Source: Isoetes taiwanensis
Lineage: Eukaryota; Streptophyta; Lycopodiopsida; Isoetales; Isoetaceae
Length of the DNA stretch: 64,000 nt
Direction: 5' to 3'
Assembly: GCA_021234155.1 (NCBI GenBank)
Contig: JAJEKV010000520.1
Coordinates: 1-64,000 of the forward strand
The notes beneath the pieces were generated by a model. It had not been told where the DNA came from, ran no database searches, and worked only from the letters and a program-made list of their open reading frames with translations. Below are positions 21,995-33,684 of the stretch, piece by piece. The translations under genes were made by a program, and so were the position numbers. Positions within the stretch are counted from its first letter, which is position 1; each line of letters starts with the position of its first letter.

Positions 21995-22984
21995 TCATAT
22001 ATCGCCTAGTGAAGTGAAAGATAACACATTGCTGGAGAATCTGCTCCACATTTTTTTCACTGCTCCAATGTACGAATAATGCCCATCTTGCCTCCAATGA
22101 GATTGCATCAGGAAAGAAGGTTTCAAGATTATTCATCATAAACCAGAATACATGATCAAACCATAAAATACCCTTTATCGTACATTGATAATGAGGGTGT
22201 ACACACTTACAGTATGGCCTTCTCCAGTTAGGCCATTTGTGTTATGATCCGCTTTTCTAGATTTTCCTATTTGTAGATCACGCTTTATATTGACCATCAT
22301 AGGTGCACCTGCACATTTATCCGGATCAAACATGGTCAAATTGAAATTTTCTATTGCAATATCATGTTCGATAATTTTGTGCCCTTTTCTAGCCAAAGCA
22401 GCCCATCTTTCTGCTGTGATGTTAAATGGCTCATTTCTTTCAATCCCAGCAAAATAGAAATAAGCTTCCAGAGGAATTGGTGCCAATAGATTATATGATT
22501 GAATATCCCACATTTTATGGTCCTTATCTGCTGATAATAATTCCACTGTTCTCCTAGGGACTATCGGTGTGGGATACTTAGTGAAAAGCTTTGATGGATC
22601 ATTTCGCTTTTTTCGCTTACGATTCACCTTCTCTATTGAGATATCAGTAGCTTCTTTAGTTAACTTGATCCCTGCCAGTTTCGGATGCACCTCAATTATC
22701 TTGATGTAATCAAATGGTCTACTTTTCATTTTGAGTGCTAAAACACCAAGCCACTCACTGAATCCCAAGTAAGCCACAGCAGACAATCTATAATCTGTTA
22801 AATTCGTTTCAAGTTCGATAATTCTCTTGTGCATGCCTTCGTTATTGAGGCAACAAAGTATGGTTTGAATTGCCTTATTGGGAATCTGGCGCTTTTAGTG
22901 AAGGATAGCCAAGCTTCCTAAGTTCTGGAACCCACAACATTTCTAAATCATTGTGCTCCTTTGTCCCTGTAGGCTGCACCACAT
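21995..22984 (-). pseudogene. U2 truncated lineage-A ORF1
   Basis: Nearly identical to the first 330 residues of U1 ORF1, starting at the ATG at 22984. It ends at a TGA immediately after RYMIEG, where lineage-B sequence begins out of frame. A few indels also break it (near 22890, 22615 and 22180). It may act as a leader ORF or be a non-coding remnant. Confidence 0.7.
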
Positions 22985-24699
22985 GCACGATAATTATGTG
23001 TATTAGATATAAAGAGTAGATTAAATCAGTACATTTGTATAATTCAATCCAAATTACAACTCAAGATAGTCCTAACTTGTAATATAGAATAGTAAATGTG
23101 AAAAACGTTTTTGAGAGTATCAAGAAGGCATTCATGTTGTAAGTCAAGTGAGCTCATAGGTAATTTCTAGAGGGTATGGGTATCAAGTCCTAGAACTTGT
23201 TAACGGAAGTTTCAAAGATATATACTCTATCTTTATACTAGGGTCTTATCTAGCAAAAAGAACTTACTACTACTAACTTGGTCTCTTGACCGGGTAAGAG
23301 AGAGTCCGTCCCGGCACTACCTGGGCCCATGTTCTCTTGAGTCAAATGTGGATGATGAAGTAGAAAAATTCAGTTTATACTTATGAAGTAGGCGGGACAA
23401 AAATCATTTTCTGTGAGGATATGATGTTAAGCTGATGTCTCCATTTGGAATTCAGAAATGTCTAAGTGTAGACAAGAGGAAAGAATGATAAACAGAACCC
23501 TTTTCCTTTGTTCAAATCCTTCAAGCAGTTAACTTGTAGTTGCTCTCTCATGTATTAGAGAACATCTCACAAGTAATTGTAAAGCCATATGTTGTTGGCT
23601 CAAGAGACATGTATGTCTCTCAGACTCTTTGTTATATGAGTGTGGATCCAATAAAGAAAGTACATTCTTACCTTTAAAACTGCATATAAGGAAGCCAGTA
23701 CCATAGAGACAAGATAAATCCTTAATCACTATGCACGATGTTTGAGAGCTTGGCCTATTCTTCGATGTTGGTGAAGGAAACACAAATATCATAAGTCAGA
23801 TAATCAACTTAATTTATTTGTTCATTACCATAGTGTAGTATATTTAAGTCTTTCAGACCTATTCTGAGTCCATGGTTAAGAATCAGATTCTTATGGATGA
23901 TATGTCCTTACTAGTATTATGAAAAAAGCCGTTAAAAGGAAATTTAAATAGCTTTTCTTGGAATGTTCCACTACGTAGATCAGCACTTAAAATCCATCAC
24001 TTGTATTTCTGAACAGATCCATACTAAAAAACTGTTTTTAAGCATGCTAACAAAATTGTTCCTTATATTATATTGTATTACTACATGGTGCCCACAAAAT
24101 ATGGTCGATATGTTCATATTGCTGTAGATCTGGTTAAAGCATCTATTATATGCTATAGATCTCTTTAAGCGAGCAAAAAGGAATATATATCATGGCAATT
24201 CTATTGTAAGTACTCAAAACGAGATAGAAAGAAGGAAAATATATGGTTCCATCTTGGTGATAAAAAGAAATGAGTAGTCTTCACTCCAAAGGATTATCGC
24301 CAATTTCCAATTGAAGAGTTCGTCCTGTGTGGTCCATAGTACATATATCCATCACATAAACATGAATCGAGAAAGGGAGGGTCTCACGCGTTACACGCAA
24401 CCAACCGACATACATTAGCAAATCTATGGTAATGATGAGAGGGTCGCCGGGTAAGCAAGGGAGATAGAGCCTCGCTTTTTATCCCGCTCCTTTAGATGCA
24501 TGAATGGATATAAGAATTTAAATAAAAGTACTTGGTTTGCATGCATGGAAATAAACATATTTTATGTCCGAAACTTAAGAAAAAATAAAGTAAAGTAGAG
24601 TAAACTATAGTAGAAGCCTTCTTGCAAAATGTGACTCTAAGATCTCCGGCGGGTATGAGATATTTCATCCAATACATGTTGAGAACTGAAATTAGTTAG
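22985..24699 (-). other. U2 leader region
   Basis: Counterpart of 14924-16632 in U1, with the same candidate exon carrying PSSQTSCIVIKDLSCLYG (about 23660-23760). No independent gene. Confidence 0.5.
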
Positions 24700-24980
24700 T
24701 TATGCTAAAAAGAACCTCTTGTGTGGCTCGTAGCATGTCCGGGTCCTCCATATCGCTTGAAAGGATCTTTGGATTGTTGTAGATAGGATTGTTTTGGATC
24801 TTACGCCTCTGTTATAGCTTTGGCATTTGCACTCTAGCTAAACACCTCTTAATAATCTCGGCAAACATTGGCATTTTTACTCAGGTGGTAATCGCTGTTT
24901 CTAGGGATGCCGATATCCTTTCTGGGTGCCTTATTCTTTGCCCCAGGTGGCCTCCCAGACTTGCGCTTCACTCCACTCAT
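24700..24980 (-). pseudogene. U2 AT-hook exon, frameshifted
   Basis: Same start as U1 (MSGVKRKSGRPPGAKNK from 24980), but indels after about 35 residues (around 24880-24900 and 24835) destroy the frame. The changes sit at former CAG/CTG positions when compared with U1. Confidence 0.6.
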
Positions 24981-25910
24981 GTTTGTGATGGCCGGAATGG
25001 AGACGAGCAGATAGAAGAGTATGATACGAAATGAAGGAATATGATATGAAAGGAAGACTACTACCTCAAAAACGGCACCCATTAATGCTGGAATTCCCTC
25101 CAATTTGGTCTTACATTATCTCTAAATAAGAGCGGTTTGCATTTACTTCTGCCGCCTCCAGCAGGTATCACCAGTGTCTTCTTATTCAATGCATTCGGCC
25201 TAGTTAGGCACTGGTCCAAAACCCTAAGGTCATTTGAATACAAAATATGTATTTAATTCTACCATTGAAACCCTTAGAAGTTAGAATGAGTGAGATGAGT
25301 GGAATGCCTCCATGTTCAATATGAATCCATGAATATGTCAATATTCATGGTATCTTTATTTTTTGACGGCACCCTGTATTCTAAGCATGATAAAAACTTG
25401 ATACCTCAAGAACATGGTAATATGTTGGATTAATCATAACCATTAAATGGCGAAGTAAAACCGTAATCAAAATAGGATAATCAAGAATAAGCAAGAATAA
25501 ACCTATGCTGTCTAAGCCCATAACTTTTCTATAGGTCTGTCCATAGGTCCAAACTTGGGATTGATCCCATAGGTCCATTCCCATGTTATAATCAAGGGAA
25601 AGAAATATTCTATGTTTCATTAAATTAATGTTAATGGTGTATAAGAGACCATACCAAAGAATTTGCTCAAATTATACGATACACGTAAATTGGACGTAGT
25701 CATTTTATCCTATGGTAATACATCCTGATTATGACCTCACAAGTAGTCCCCATGATGGAGAGAGAGACATATGGAAACATATGTAGGCCTAGACAAACTA
25801 CCCTACTAGGTCAAACTGTGAACTTGTATCAGACCCCACCAGTGTAGTTTCAAGCTACATCTACAAAGTCAAATAAATCAGCCAGTTCCAGACCAATATA
25901 TATTTACTAG

Positions 25911-27185
25911 AAAAAGTGGTGCTTTGTTGGCTTTTTGTCGAAACATAAGCTCAAAAAAATTAATAAAATGTGAATATATTTTACAAAAACCAAGTTTTGA
26001 CGATGCCGAGTAGGAGAGGTGTGTTATTTAGAATGTTGCGCCAGAGTTGAGAAGATGTAGTGACCATTTTAATGGTGGTGTTTGAGAGCAATGTTGCATG
26101 TCCCTTCATAGAAGACTTTTTTTTTTTTTTTGGTTTTTTTTTTGGAGGGGGTGTTTAACATAAGCATTTATGTCAACTCTAATATGTTTGTTACTTGTGG
26201 ATGTATATGAAAGGTTATATGTGGTGCAATAAATACAAAAGCAATTGTCACACCGCACCTTTAAAATGCAAATTCGAATTGCTTAAATCATGTTATAGAA
26301 AAAGCCCATACAAGGGGAACATCAAAACTCCACCTAAGGGGAACATAAGATTTCTCAAACTTTGTACTTAATGGCCTTCATTTCCAGTTTTTTTTTCCAT
26401 ATAAGTCACCACATGCATGGAAATGCAACACATCCTGATGTTTATGGGCAACAATAGCAAAATAAATATAGGGCAAAATCTTTGGAGAAAGGATCTAATT
26501 AACCCATAAACTAATCATTCCGATGATACAAGATTTTAATTTCTCATCCAGGTGTTCAGCTTGGTGAAGAATCCTACATTCGCATCTTATTCAAAAGTGT
26601 AGTGGAATAGTAAAATGCTCAATATTCACCAAGGCAGATCTATCTTTAAATTATTCCAGTCTGATACATACCTGATGTCAAATCGATGTAAGACTAAATT
26701 ACTCCCTTGCATTTTGGAGCTTGCATTGCCATGGGATACACAGATCAAATAAAGAAAAACACAAATAATAATGCAGGTAACCAAAAATGGCATGAATACC
26801 AAAATGATGACATATCGGACTCAGGAGCTTGATATAAATTTTGTTAAAGAAATGCTCACGTTTGTTTCTGCCATCTGATCTCTTTACAGCTTGGTTTGGT
26901 GCAGCTTATTCTTAAGGCTTTGAGCATGATCAACTTTCGATACCATAAAAACCAGAGGGTAAGAGGAGGCTAGTTCACCAAGATGGTGCATAGATGGTAG
27001 CTAAAGATTCTACTAAATAATACCAAAAGCATACATCTTTCGCACTTTTCTTTCGTTCTTTTTTTCGCATTTTTTGTGCCTGTGAGCACGAACATATTAG
27101 AAGTTCAGGCCATAATAAATAAATGAAGGAAACAATGCATAATACATAGCATGACCCACTGGCGCTCAAGTAGGGGCCAAAAGCT
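25911..27185 (-). other. Helitron 3' part, no gene
   Basis: AT-rich with a long T run near 26120. I see no conserved open frame. The minus frame at 26975-27169 has no recognisable content. Confidence 0.5.
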
Positions 27186-27189
27186 CGTT

Positions 27190-28270
27190 TAGCCTATCGT
27201 GATCCACATCTTGGATTGCACTATACCGCCATTTTGGCTCTCGCAACATCCGTTTTGCATCTTTTTAGAAGGTGGACGCTTGCAACCTCCTTGCGTTGTC
27301 AAATTTTCAATGTCACCACCGTGGATTATCATCATCCTCTTGTTCTTCTTCCGCTTCAAATGGATGAGAAAGGCACTAACGGGTGGAGAATCATCCTTGC
27401 CCCAAGCAACCGACACTAATGCTAGAGAATCATCCTTGGCTAAAGTAATTGAACTTGGTTCAAGAGCATCAACATCCAAATCGGGATGTTTCGTTTGGAC
27501 CCATTTAGGATCTTGTTCATTTTTCTTTGTTCTTCCAATATCTTTTGCAAATATTTTCCTTGAGCCTCAATACTTGTAAATGCCTTTGAACTCGCAAATT
27601 GTTTTCACAAACCAATCGGTAATCTCTTGAGGAATAAATTTTCAACTGTTTTATAGCTTACCTCAAGCCGCTCATGAAGTCACTTCTGAACTTCAATGCG
27701 AATCGCAATGCTTCTATTATTTGTGTCCCCTCGAACATGCATAAAAAAATTTTACTTATCTTGATGTACTTATTAAAACCCTTCACCAAAACTATGCCAT
27801 TTATGTACCTTACTCTAAACTAAAAGCATTTTCTACATTTATTAAAAAGAAATTAGAATGTAACTTACAGATGCATTATCCAAAAGGCCTCGCCTTTGGG
27901 TTGCCTCGGTTTCCTCCCCGAAACATATGCCCAACGTGATCATCAAATGAACAACAAATGAATAAGGAACGGCCATAGTGTCGCCAATCCCTAATTACCA
28001 TTGAGAGTGGTTGGGAGATATTTTGCTAGAAGATATTTTTGCAAATAGAACATAATAAATCATTATACAAAATGGGAAGTAAAATTGGCGTAAATACAAA
28101 GATCATTTCTTGCAAATGACTCTTTATATGGTAAATAGTAAGAGCCGATATCTCCATCATACTCAAAACTCCTTTTTGGAGTTGCTCACGCATTATATAC
28201 CAAATATCGATAGCAAAAGAGTGATGCATATAATCATTAGCCTCGGCTTCATTTCCGGTTGTTTCTTTTG
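27190..28270 (-). pseudogene. MYB-CC (PHR1-like) transcription-factor fragment in Helitron
   Basis: Three exon-like pieces appear in the right order on the minus strand. About 28150-28100 gives SALTIYHIKSHLQ, the end of a GARP/MYB DNA-binding domain (consensus LTIYHVKSHLQ). About 27720-27663 gives IRIEVQK-stop-LHERLE followed by GTAAGC, the first half of the MYB-CC coiled coil (LHEQLE motif). About 27590-27530 gives VQRHLQ and then IEAQGKYLQ-like sequence in shifted frames, the second half. Downstream (27479-27189) lies an acidic-then-basic C-terminal frame. MYB-CC proteins regulate phosphate-starvation and related genes. Stops and shifts show that this copy is a captured, decayed fragment with introns retained. 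Confidence 0.75.
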
Positions 28271-28639
28271 TGCTCTTCAAGAAGATCATATTTAATCTAC
28301 CTAAGCAACGGTATGCATGATATTATAAGAACTACGGATCCAAACACGATGTGTAAAAATACAAATTGAAGGAGTTTTTTTAATTCTTAAATAGATATAA
28401 ACGTTAGAGTATGTGAGCATGAAGTGACTTGGGATTATTGTAAACAAAATATGAAGTGACTTGGGATTGTTATAAAACAAAGTGCAGATGGAAGGATAAG
28501 TAAAGAATGAGACAAATTGATTCTCTTCAAGCATAGAATGCAATTTGATTCAGCTATTCAAAGCGTGCAATTATATGAATTTGAGTTTGATACTTACTTT
28601 ATGAACCACCAAGTTAAGCAACTGAATTTACAAAGCACT

Positions 28640-29095
28640 CATGAAGTTCAAGTGTCCAACGTAGCCCTTTGTTTTGAGGCAGCTATACTTCCGGTGATGC
28701 ACGCCAAAAAGAGCTTGCCTTCTCCTAGACCTGCAGAGCTTGTACATGCAGATAGCATGATAATAAAAGTTACTGCATTTGGCTTCACATGTCTTGAAAA
28801 TAATATATTGCCATCTCTAAGCGACAGCAATACCCAATCATAGCATTCCATGTTATGATTAAAGAAATGATCATACCCGCCGATGGAGGGCCAAGCATAT
28901 ACTTCAATAAATCCAACTGGTGCAAAACATGTTTCAAGGGAACACAGGCCTTAGGACGTAATTTCTGCAAACAATGGAACGCATAATTAACCCACATGCG
29001 CTGCGGACATTGAGCAATCCTAAACATCATACAACCCAGATTATATCCGGGGAGAGACCACTCTGGCAAAATTGTTAAAACATAACCCATTTTGC
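28640..29095 (-). pseudogene. Pentatricopeptide-repeat (PPR) fragment in Helitron
   Basis: Contains ITWNAMIGYCCRLEMAIYYF and VKPNAVTFIIMLSACTS, two signature halves of plant PPR repeats (x-WNAMIxGY... and xPNxVTFxxxLSAC). The pieces are in different frames with a short internal loss, so no functional protein is encoded. PPR proteins bind organellar RNA; this copy was most likely carried in by the Helitron. Confidence 0.8.
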
Positions 29096-29679
29096 TTCAA
29101 TGCATTATGTCTCAGAAGTTTGAATTTGAAATGTTCACAAACAAACTCTTCTCAAATTTTAGACAAGAAAAACTCATGAACTTTACATTGATATTTAGGG
29201 AAACAAGGAATTAAGGCCATAAGACTGATGAAATTTTGATGAATTATTGGAGGCGAGCAAACCTGTGAGGCGAAGACCATCGGCGACGATCTTCAATCAT
29301 GTGAGAGGGCATCAAAGGCAAGGGGGAGGATAAACGCAATGAAGGATCAACATAATTTCATGAAAGATTTCCAGTATAGAAAAATAACCAATTTATCTTT
29401 ACCAGCAGAAGTTCCGACATTATGATCGGACCGGTAATTTTGAAGCTATTATGCACACCAGCCCAAGCGATGTTCGTGAGAAAGCAATTAGGAAGGTTAT
29501 GGTGCAATCCACACAAAATCGTTCACCGGTTTTCGTATGCATTGACCTAGCCGAAAAGTTAAAATAATAACTAACAACTGGACGGCTCACAATGAAAGTT
29601 TTGGGAAAAAAATTGACGGCCGAGATGCTCTGCACACACTACATTTTGCTTTTATTACTATATATAGAAGATAGATAGA
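29096..29679 (-). other. Helitron 5' region
   Basis: Non-coding, ending at the 5'-TC terminus. The last 40 bases (GCTTTTATTACTATATATAG on the plus strand) resemble other plant Helitron 5' ends. Confidence 0.6.
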
Positions 29680-29779
29680 TATTTATATATGTATACAAGA
29701 AAATTAATACGTCCTACGGCGCATTGTTCCAGTTTTAGCATGTTCTTACGATGTAAGGCCCTATAGTGCTCTAGATAAC

Positions 29780-30440
29780 CAACGATTCTACTGAGATTCT
29801 CTTGGATTCTCCTAGATTCTCTTAGAATTTTCTATTTTGATTGAGGTGCTTACCCATGAGCATTTAAAACCTTCTAAAATTATCTATTTTGGATCTATGC
29901 AACATTTTTAAAACATTTTCTATTTTTAGACTAAGCGCTTACCTTGGGCATCTAGAATATTTTTTTTCAAGATTTATATTGTACACCTTTATTATGAAAC
30001 ATTTTAGAACATTCTATTGTCGCTCTTTTGCAAAATCTTAAAACCCATGAGCATTTAAAACCTTCTAAAATAATCTATTTTGGATCTGTGCAACATTTTT
30101 AAAACATTTTCTATTTTTAGACTAAAGCGCTTGCCTTGAGCATCTAGAATATTTTTTTTTCCAAGATTTATATTGTACACCTTTATTATGAAACATTTTA
30201 GAACATTCTATTGTCGCGTTTTGCAAAATCTTAAAAAAACTCTAAGATTTCATCAAGATTTTTTTACATTCTCTTAGATATTATGAAGATTCCCTTAGAT
30301 TCAATTAGATTTTTAAGAGATTAGTTAGACTTGTATATTTTCCTAGATTCTCTTACAACTTATGAGATTTCCTTATATTCCCTTTAATTCTTCTGGATTC
30401 CCTTACATTCTAGAAATTTCTAGAACATTTTAGAACTTTC
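29780..30440. repeat. Degenerate GATTCTCTTAG tract
   Basis: Reverse-orientation relative of the GAATCT tracts at 4040-4625 and 6700-7288: many imperfect GATTCTC(C/T)TAGATTCTCTTAG units, interrupted by the 191-bp duplication. Confidence 0.6.
29852..30233. repeat. 191-bp tandem duplication
   Basis: The segment starting ACCCATGAGCATTTAAAACC at 29852 is repeated at 30043 with few changes, head to tail. Confidence 0.85.
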
Positions 30441-30550
30441 TGGAACATTTTGAAAGTTTCAAAACATCCTAGAATATTATAGTCTATTTTATCTTAATTA
30501 GAACATTACCCTTAAGTATATTTGAAACATAAATTTTTCATAGAATTAAT

Positions 30551-30612
30551 GCTTGGTCTAGTGGTTAGAGTGGGGGGTTTGGGGGGTTGAGGACCAGGGT
30601 TCGAATCACCCC
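30551..30612 (+). ncRNA. tRNA-like Pol III promoter region (possible SINE head)
   Basis: TGGTCTAGTGG at 30554-30564 fits the internal A box and GGTTCGAATC at 30598-30607 fits the B box, 44 bp apart as in tRNA genes. The ends do not pair as an acceptor stem, so it is not a functional tRNA; a tRNA-derived SINE head or remnant is likely. No clear tail or target duplication seen. Confidence 0.55.
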
Positions 30613-30629
30613 AATAACATAAAAATTTT

Positions 30630-30960
30630 TAAAAGCCTTTCCTTAAGGAACGAGCATTCAATACGAGCCTTAGGATCTTAAACTCGATCAACGATCAAGA
30701 TCTCACCATATAAAAGCAATATGAGCCGTAGGATCTATTACATATAATTCCCAAAGCCACGTGGACCGTAGGATGTGTCCCCAAGCCATGTGAGCCATCG
30801 GATCTCGGACCGACGGCCAAGATCGAGATCAAACGGACCGTAGGACCGCGGTACACATATTATATGTAAACTCCCAGGCCATCTGGGCCGTAGGATACGT
30901 CCCAAATCCACGTGAGCCGTCGGATCTCGAACGGACGGTCGGATAAGCGCGACAAACATA
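30630..30960. repeat. Degenerate tandem repeats with (C)ACGTG...CCGT(A/C)GGATC
   Basis: Repeated GAGCC(T/G)TAGGATC, ACGTGGACCGTAGGATG and ACGTGAGCCGTCGGATC phrases at irregular spacing of about 40-60 bp between U2 and U3. No coding content. Confidence 0.5.
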
Positions 30961-31004
30961 AGAACATATATAGATCAGATATAGCACCTACCTCCTGCCG
31001 CAGG

Positions 31005-31086
31005 GAGTAGGGTCCTTTGATTAATAAATAGCATTTTAATGCTAGGTAGAGTAGGGCACCCAGCATGCATGCTAGGACCCCTACTC
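31005..31086 (-). other. U3 3'-terminal structured element
   Basis: Same arms and internal palindromes as at 17890-17974, with one extra C in the distal arm (AGGACCCCTACTC), which weakens the long stem. Confidence 0.5.
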
Positions 31087-31139
31087 CGCAGTAAGAAAAT
31101 ATAGAACAAGTAGAGTGTATGAATAATCGAAATACACAT

Positions 31140-33190
31140 TGTATTTTTAGGAGAGGTACCGGATCGGTAGTGTTGTAGCAAAGTCCAGGAAATTCTTGTT
31201 TAAGGGACTGTACAAACATTAGGACAATAGTTAGATCTGTCGAAACCATTGTGTATAAACAGGTCCATAATGATATTCAAATCTTCAGCTGCACCCTTAA
31301 AACTATTGTGTACATATAGACAAGGCATAACTTGTGAGCATATGACTTTGCTTGCTTGAAAATATGGTCGACAGCTATCAGCCATAATATACTTTCTGAC
31401 ATGAAAGGGAAGTTTATTCCTTTTGTCATACTTGCTGGTACGGTACAGTCCCAAACTACCATTGATTATTTGTATTCTCATGTTAAGGAAATTAGCAGCC
31501 ATGCCAATCTGTTTGTCCAGTCCAATACCAACAAACTGTTCAGTCTCATTCTTGATTTCTATGTGTTTCAGGTTGTATATCCCAATGGATGCATTTTTAT
31601 CAAGAAAGATGGAAGGGTTCCCACAGTTAATCAGCAGCAAGTCATCCATATAGCGAAATGCACTTTTAAATCTTTCTATGTCTCTATATCTACCAGCTTT
31701 TGCTAGTTTCAGGATGAATTCTTCTTGAACCGGGCTAAAAGAGATTACACCGTTAGGTGAGCATGAGAAACCCATTGGGATGCCTGAACTTTGTCTCCAT
31801 GTGGTCTCATTGTTACAAAGCCGGCCGGTTCCTTAATTGACCAAACATTCATTTCACAAAGCTCTTGACATTTTAACTCAATCCGGCCGGTTTGGTTGTT
31901 TGGCTTTGGTGTCCCATTTAACAATGAAACCCTCCTTATCTTTGCTTGATACTCTTTTTGTACCACATTTTAGCTTTGTGGTTCATGGCCTTACGGAATT
32001 TGAACCTCGGATATAATTTTTTGTATAATGTAGCGGATGCCGTCTTCCCCTTCAAGTGGGATTGATTCATAGCATTTAGCTATGTCATAACAAAGACACT
32101 AGAAATTACGCTTGGTAAATTGAGAGCCACCTCATATACGGAATCAATCATCGATTCGGGCTGAAACCTTTTTGGCGCGAAAACATTAATATCCTTGGTC
32201 TTGTTAGTTGAGATATCGGGGCCAAATGTTGATAATACATTTAAGGCTTTGTGTGATTAAATCTGCAATTTCGGTGAACATCGTATTATGGGCATTAGTA
32301 ATCCAACGGAAGGTGTTCTTGTGAGCTTTATATATTCCAAGTAGGTATGGAAGTGGTGGTAGCTCATCGAGGGTAGATGGTCCCATTTCAGGGATATGAG
32401 ACAATTCCATAATTAAATCTTTTCTCAGAGGTCACGGGGGAATTTGTCGGAAACAATAAAGTCATGACTGTTCAATCTTTGATAAAGCTAAAATCTTAGC
32501 TAATCTTGGGCACATGAAGCTCGCGTTATTAGTTGCTTTATCAATGCCGAAATATCTGAGTTTCTCTTAACCCATATTAATTCTTTTATCGCTTCCACAT
32601 CATCTTGCAAGATGTAATGTCTAATCTTGCCTTCAGTCGTTGAGGTATTACGTCATTAATGTCGAGCTCTTTCTCTTAATGAAGTCTCTACCATTTGTAA
32701 AGTTCTATGTTCAATATTTTTCAAATTAAATCTGTTCACCCTTTAAAAGAGTGTAGGTGTCAATACAATTACCCATGCACTCATTGATATCCATTTTTAC
32801 GTGCGGAATATGATTGGACCCTTCAAGAATAGATTCTGAGATTTTTGTTGCGTATGATATTGCAATCGATGGTCAAAACGATGCTTGTACTCGGGTCAAG
32901 CGTAATCAATCAAAGCTCTTTGGAGCAAGGACAATTAGGTACACGTTTATCTACAAAAGTATTGAAAGGTTTATAGACAAGGCTGGACAACTTCTCCATG
33001 TATTTCCACCCAAAAGTAGTGGTGTTGAGAGCTTCAATCCCTTCTTCACCGAAATCTTCCTGGATAATTGGAGATAGGAGATCTTTTTATTCGATAGAAT
33101 CCATCAATCTGGAAAAATATGTCAGATGCACATGATGTGCTTTGTTCTTTTCTTTTATCACCGCACAGATATGAATTCTGTTGTTAGTAT
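31140..33190 (-). pseudogene. U3 reverse transcriptase, many frameshifts
   Basis: Catalytic core readable in one frame from 31775: GIPMGFSCS-like box, FRYMDDLLLIN, SKYDKRNKLPFHVRKYI. The N-terminal half is broken by numerous one- or two-base indels relative to U2. Just before motif A this copy has one base fewer than U2 (TTACGCTTGG versus TTACGCTTTGG), which keeps the two halves in one frame there. Confidence 0.75.
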
Positions 33191-33684
33191 CAACTTCAAG
33201 TTTTCTAGTCGTGTTATCCTCGGTTCTGAACAGTTTGGCAATTAAATAGTTTATTACATACTAAGAGATAATACATTCTATCTTTACTACAATAGAACTT
33301 TAAAAGAGTAGAGGCACAGTGAAAGTCGTATGCTTGGACAAGGAATAAAAGTTGTTACAAATGTAAAGGCTAGTGTCGTGAGATATGTGCATAGTCATAT
33401 GCATCGTATATGGCGGCGTTAATTCACGAGTTACGAATCCATAAATGATCACCTAAGGCTAGAAAGCGAGGCGGTACAATCTGCTATGATACGCTAAATG
33501 GACCATATAATTGTTTATGACCTAATATCCGTAATGTAAAAAATAGCTTTAACAATTTGGGTGCAGAAAATCGAATCTGATAAAAGTGACAAGCACTAAA
33601 TTTAGATGCTTAGAACGTCTAAAAAGAAACATGTAGTATTAAATCAGAACCCTTTTAAGAAAAAGGAACTAACCTCGTTCATGC

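Larger units (their letters stand above)
25907..29679 (-). mobile_element. Non-autonomous Helitron with captured gene fragments
   Basis: U2 is interrupted between CCAATATATATTTA (ends 25906) and TATTTATATATGTATAC (starts 29680). Joining the flanks restores exactly the sequence seen uninterrupted in U1, U4 and at 52520, so there is no target-site duplication and the target is A|T. Read on the minus strand the insertion begins TCTATCTATCTTCTATATAT at 29679 and ends CTTTTTCTAG at 25907; 5'-TC, 3'-CTRR and A|T targeting are the hallmarks of Helitrons. The usual GC-rich hairpin before CTRR is weak (AAAAAG/CTTTTT only). No Rep-helicase is present; the cargo is MYB-CC and PPR fragments, all on the Helitron sense strand. 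Confidence 0.85.
17866..29697 (-). mobile_element. Retroelement unit U2, split by a Helitron
   Basis: Unit of about 8.06 kb without the insertion: 3' hairpin region, RT, lineage-B ORF1, truncated lineage-A ORF1, leader and AT-hook exon. Its right end is cut at 25906 by the Helitron and resumes at 29680 (TATTTATATATGTATACAAG). Compared with U4, the unit ends near 29697. Confidence 0.8.

Noticed and set aside
30551-30612. Functional tRNA gene
   Set aside because: No acceptor-stem pairing and an over-G-rich middle; only the internal promoter boxes fit.
30860-31249. 129-aa minus frame crossing the U3 left end
   Set aside because: Runs from the RT C-terminus through the non-coding hairpin into unrelated spacer.
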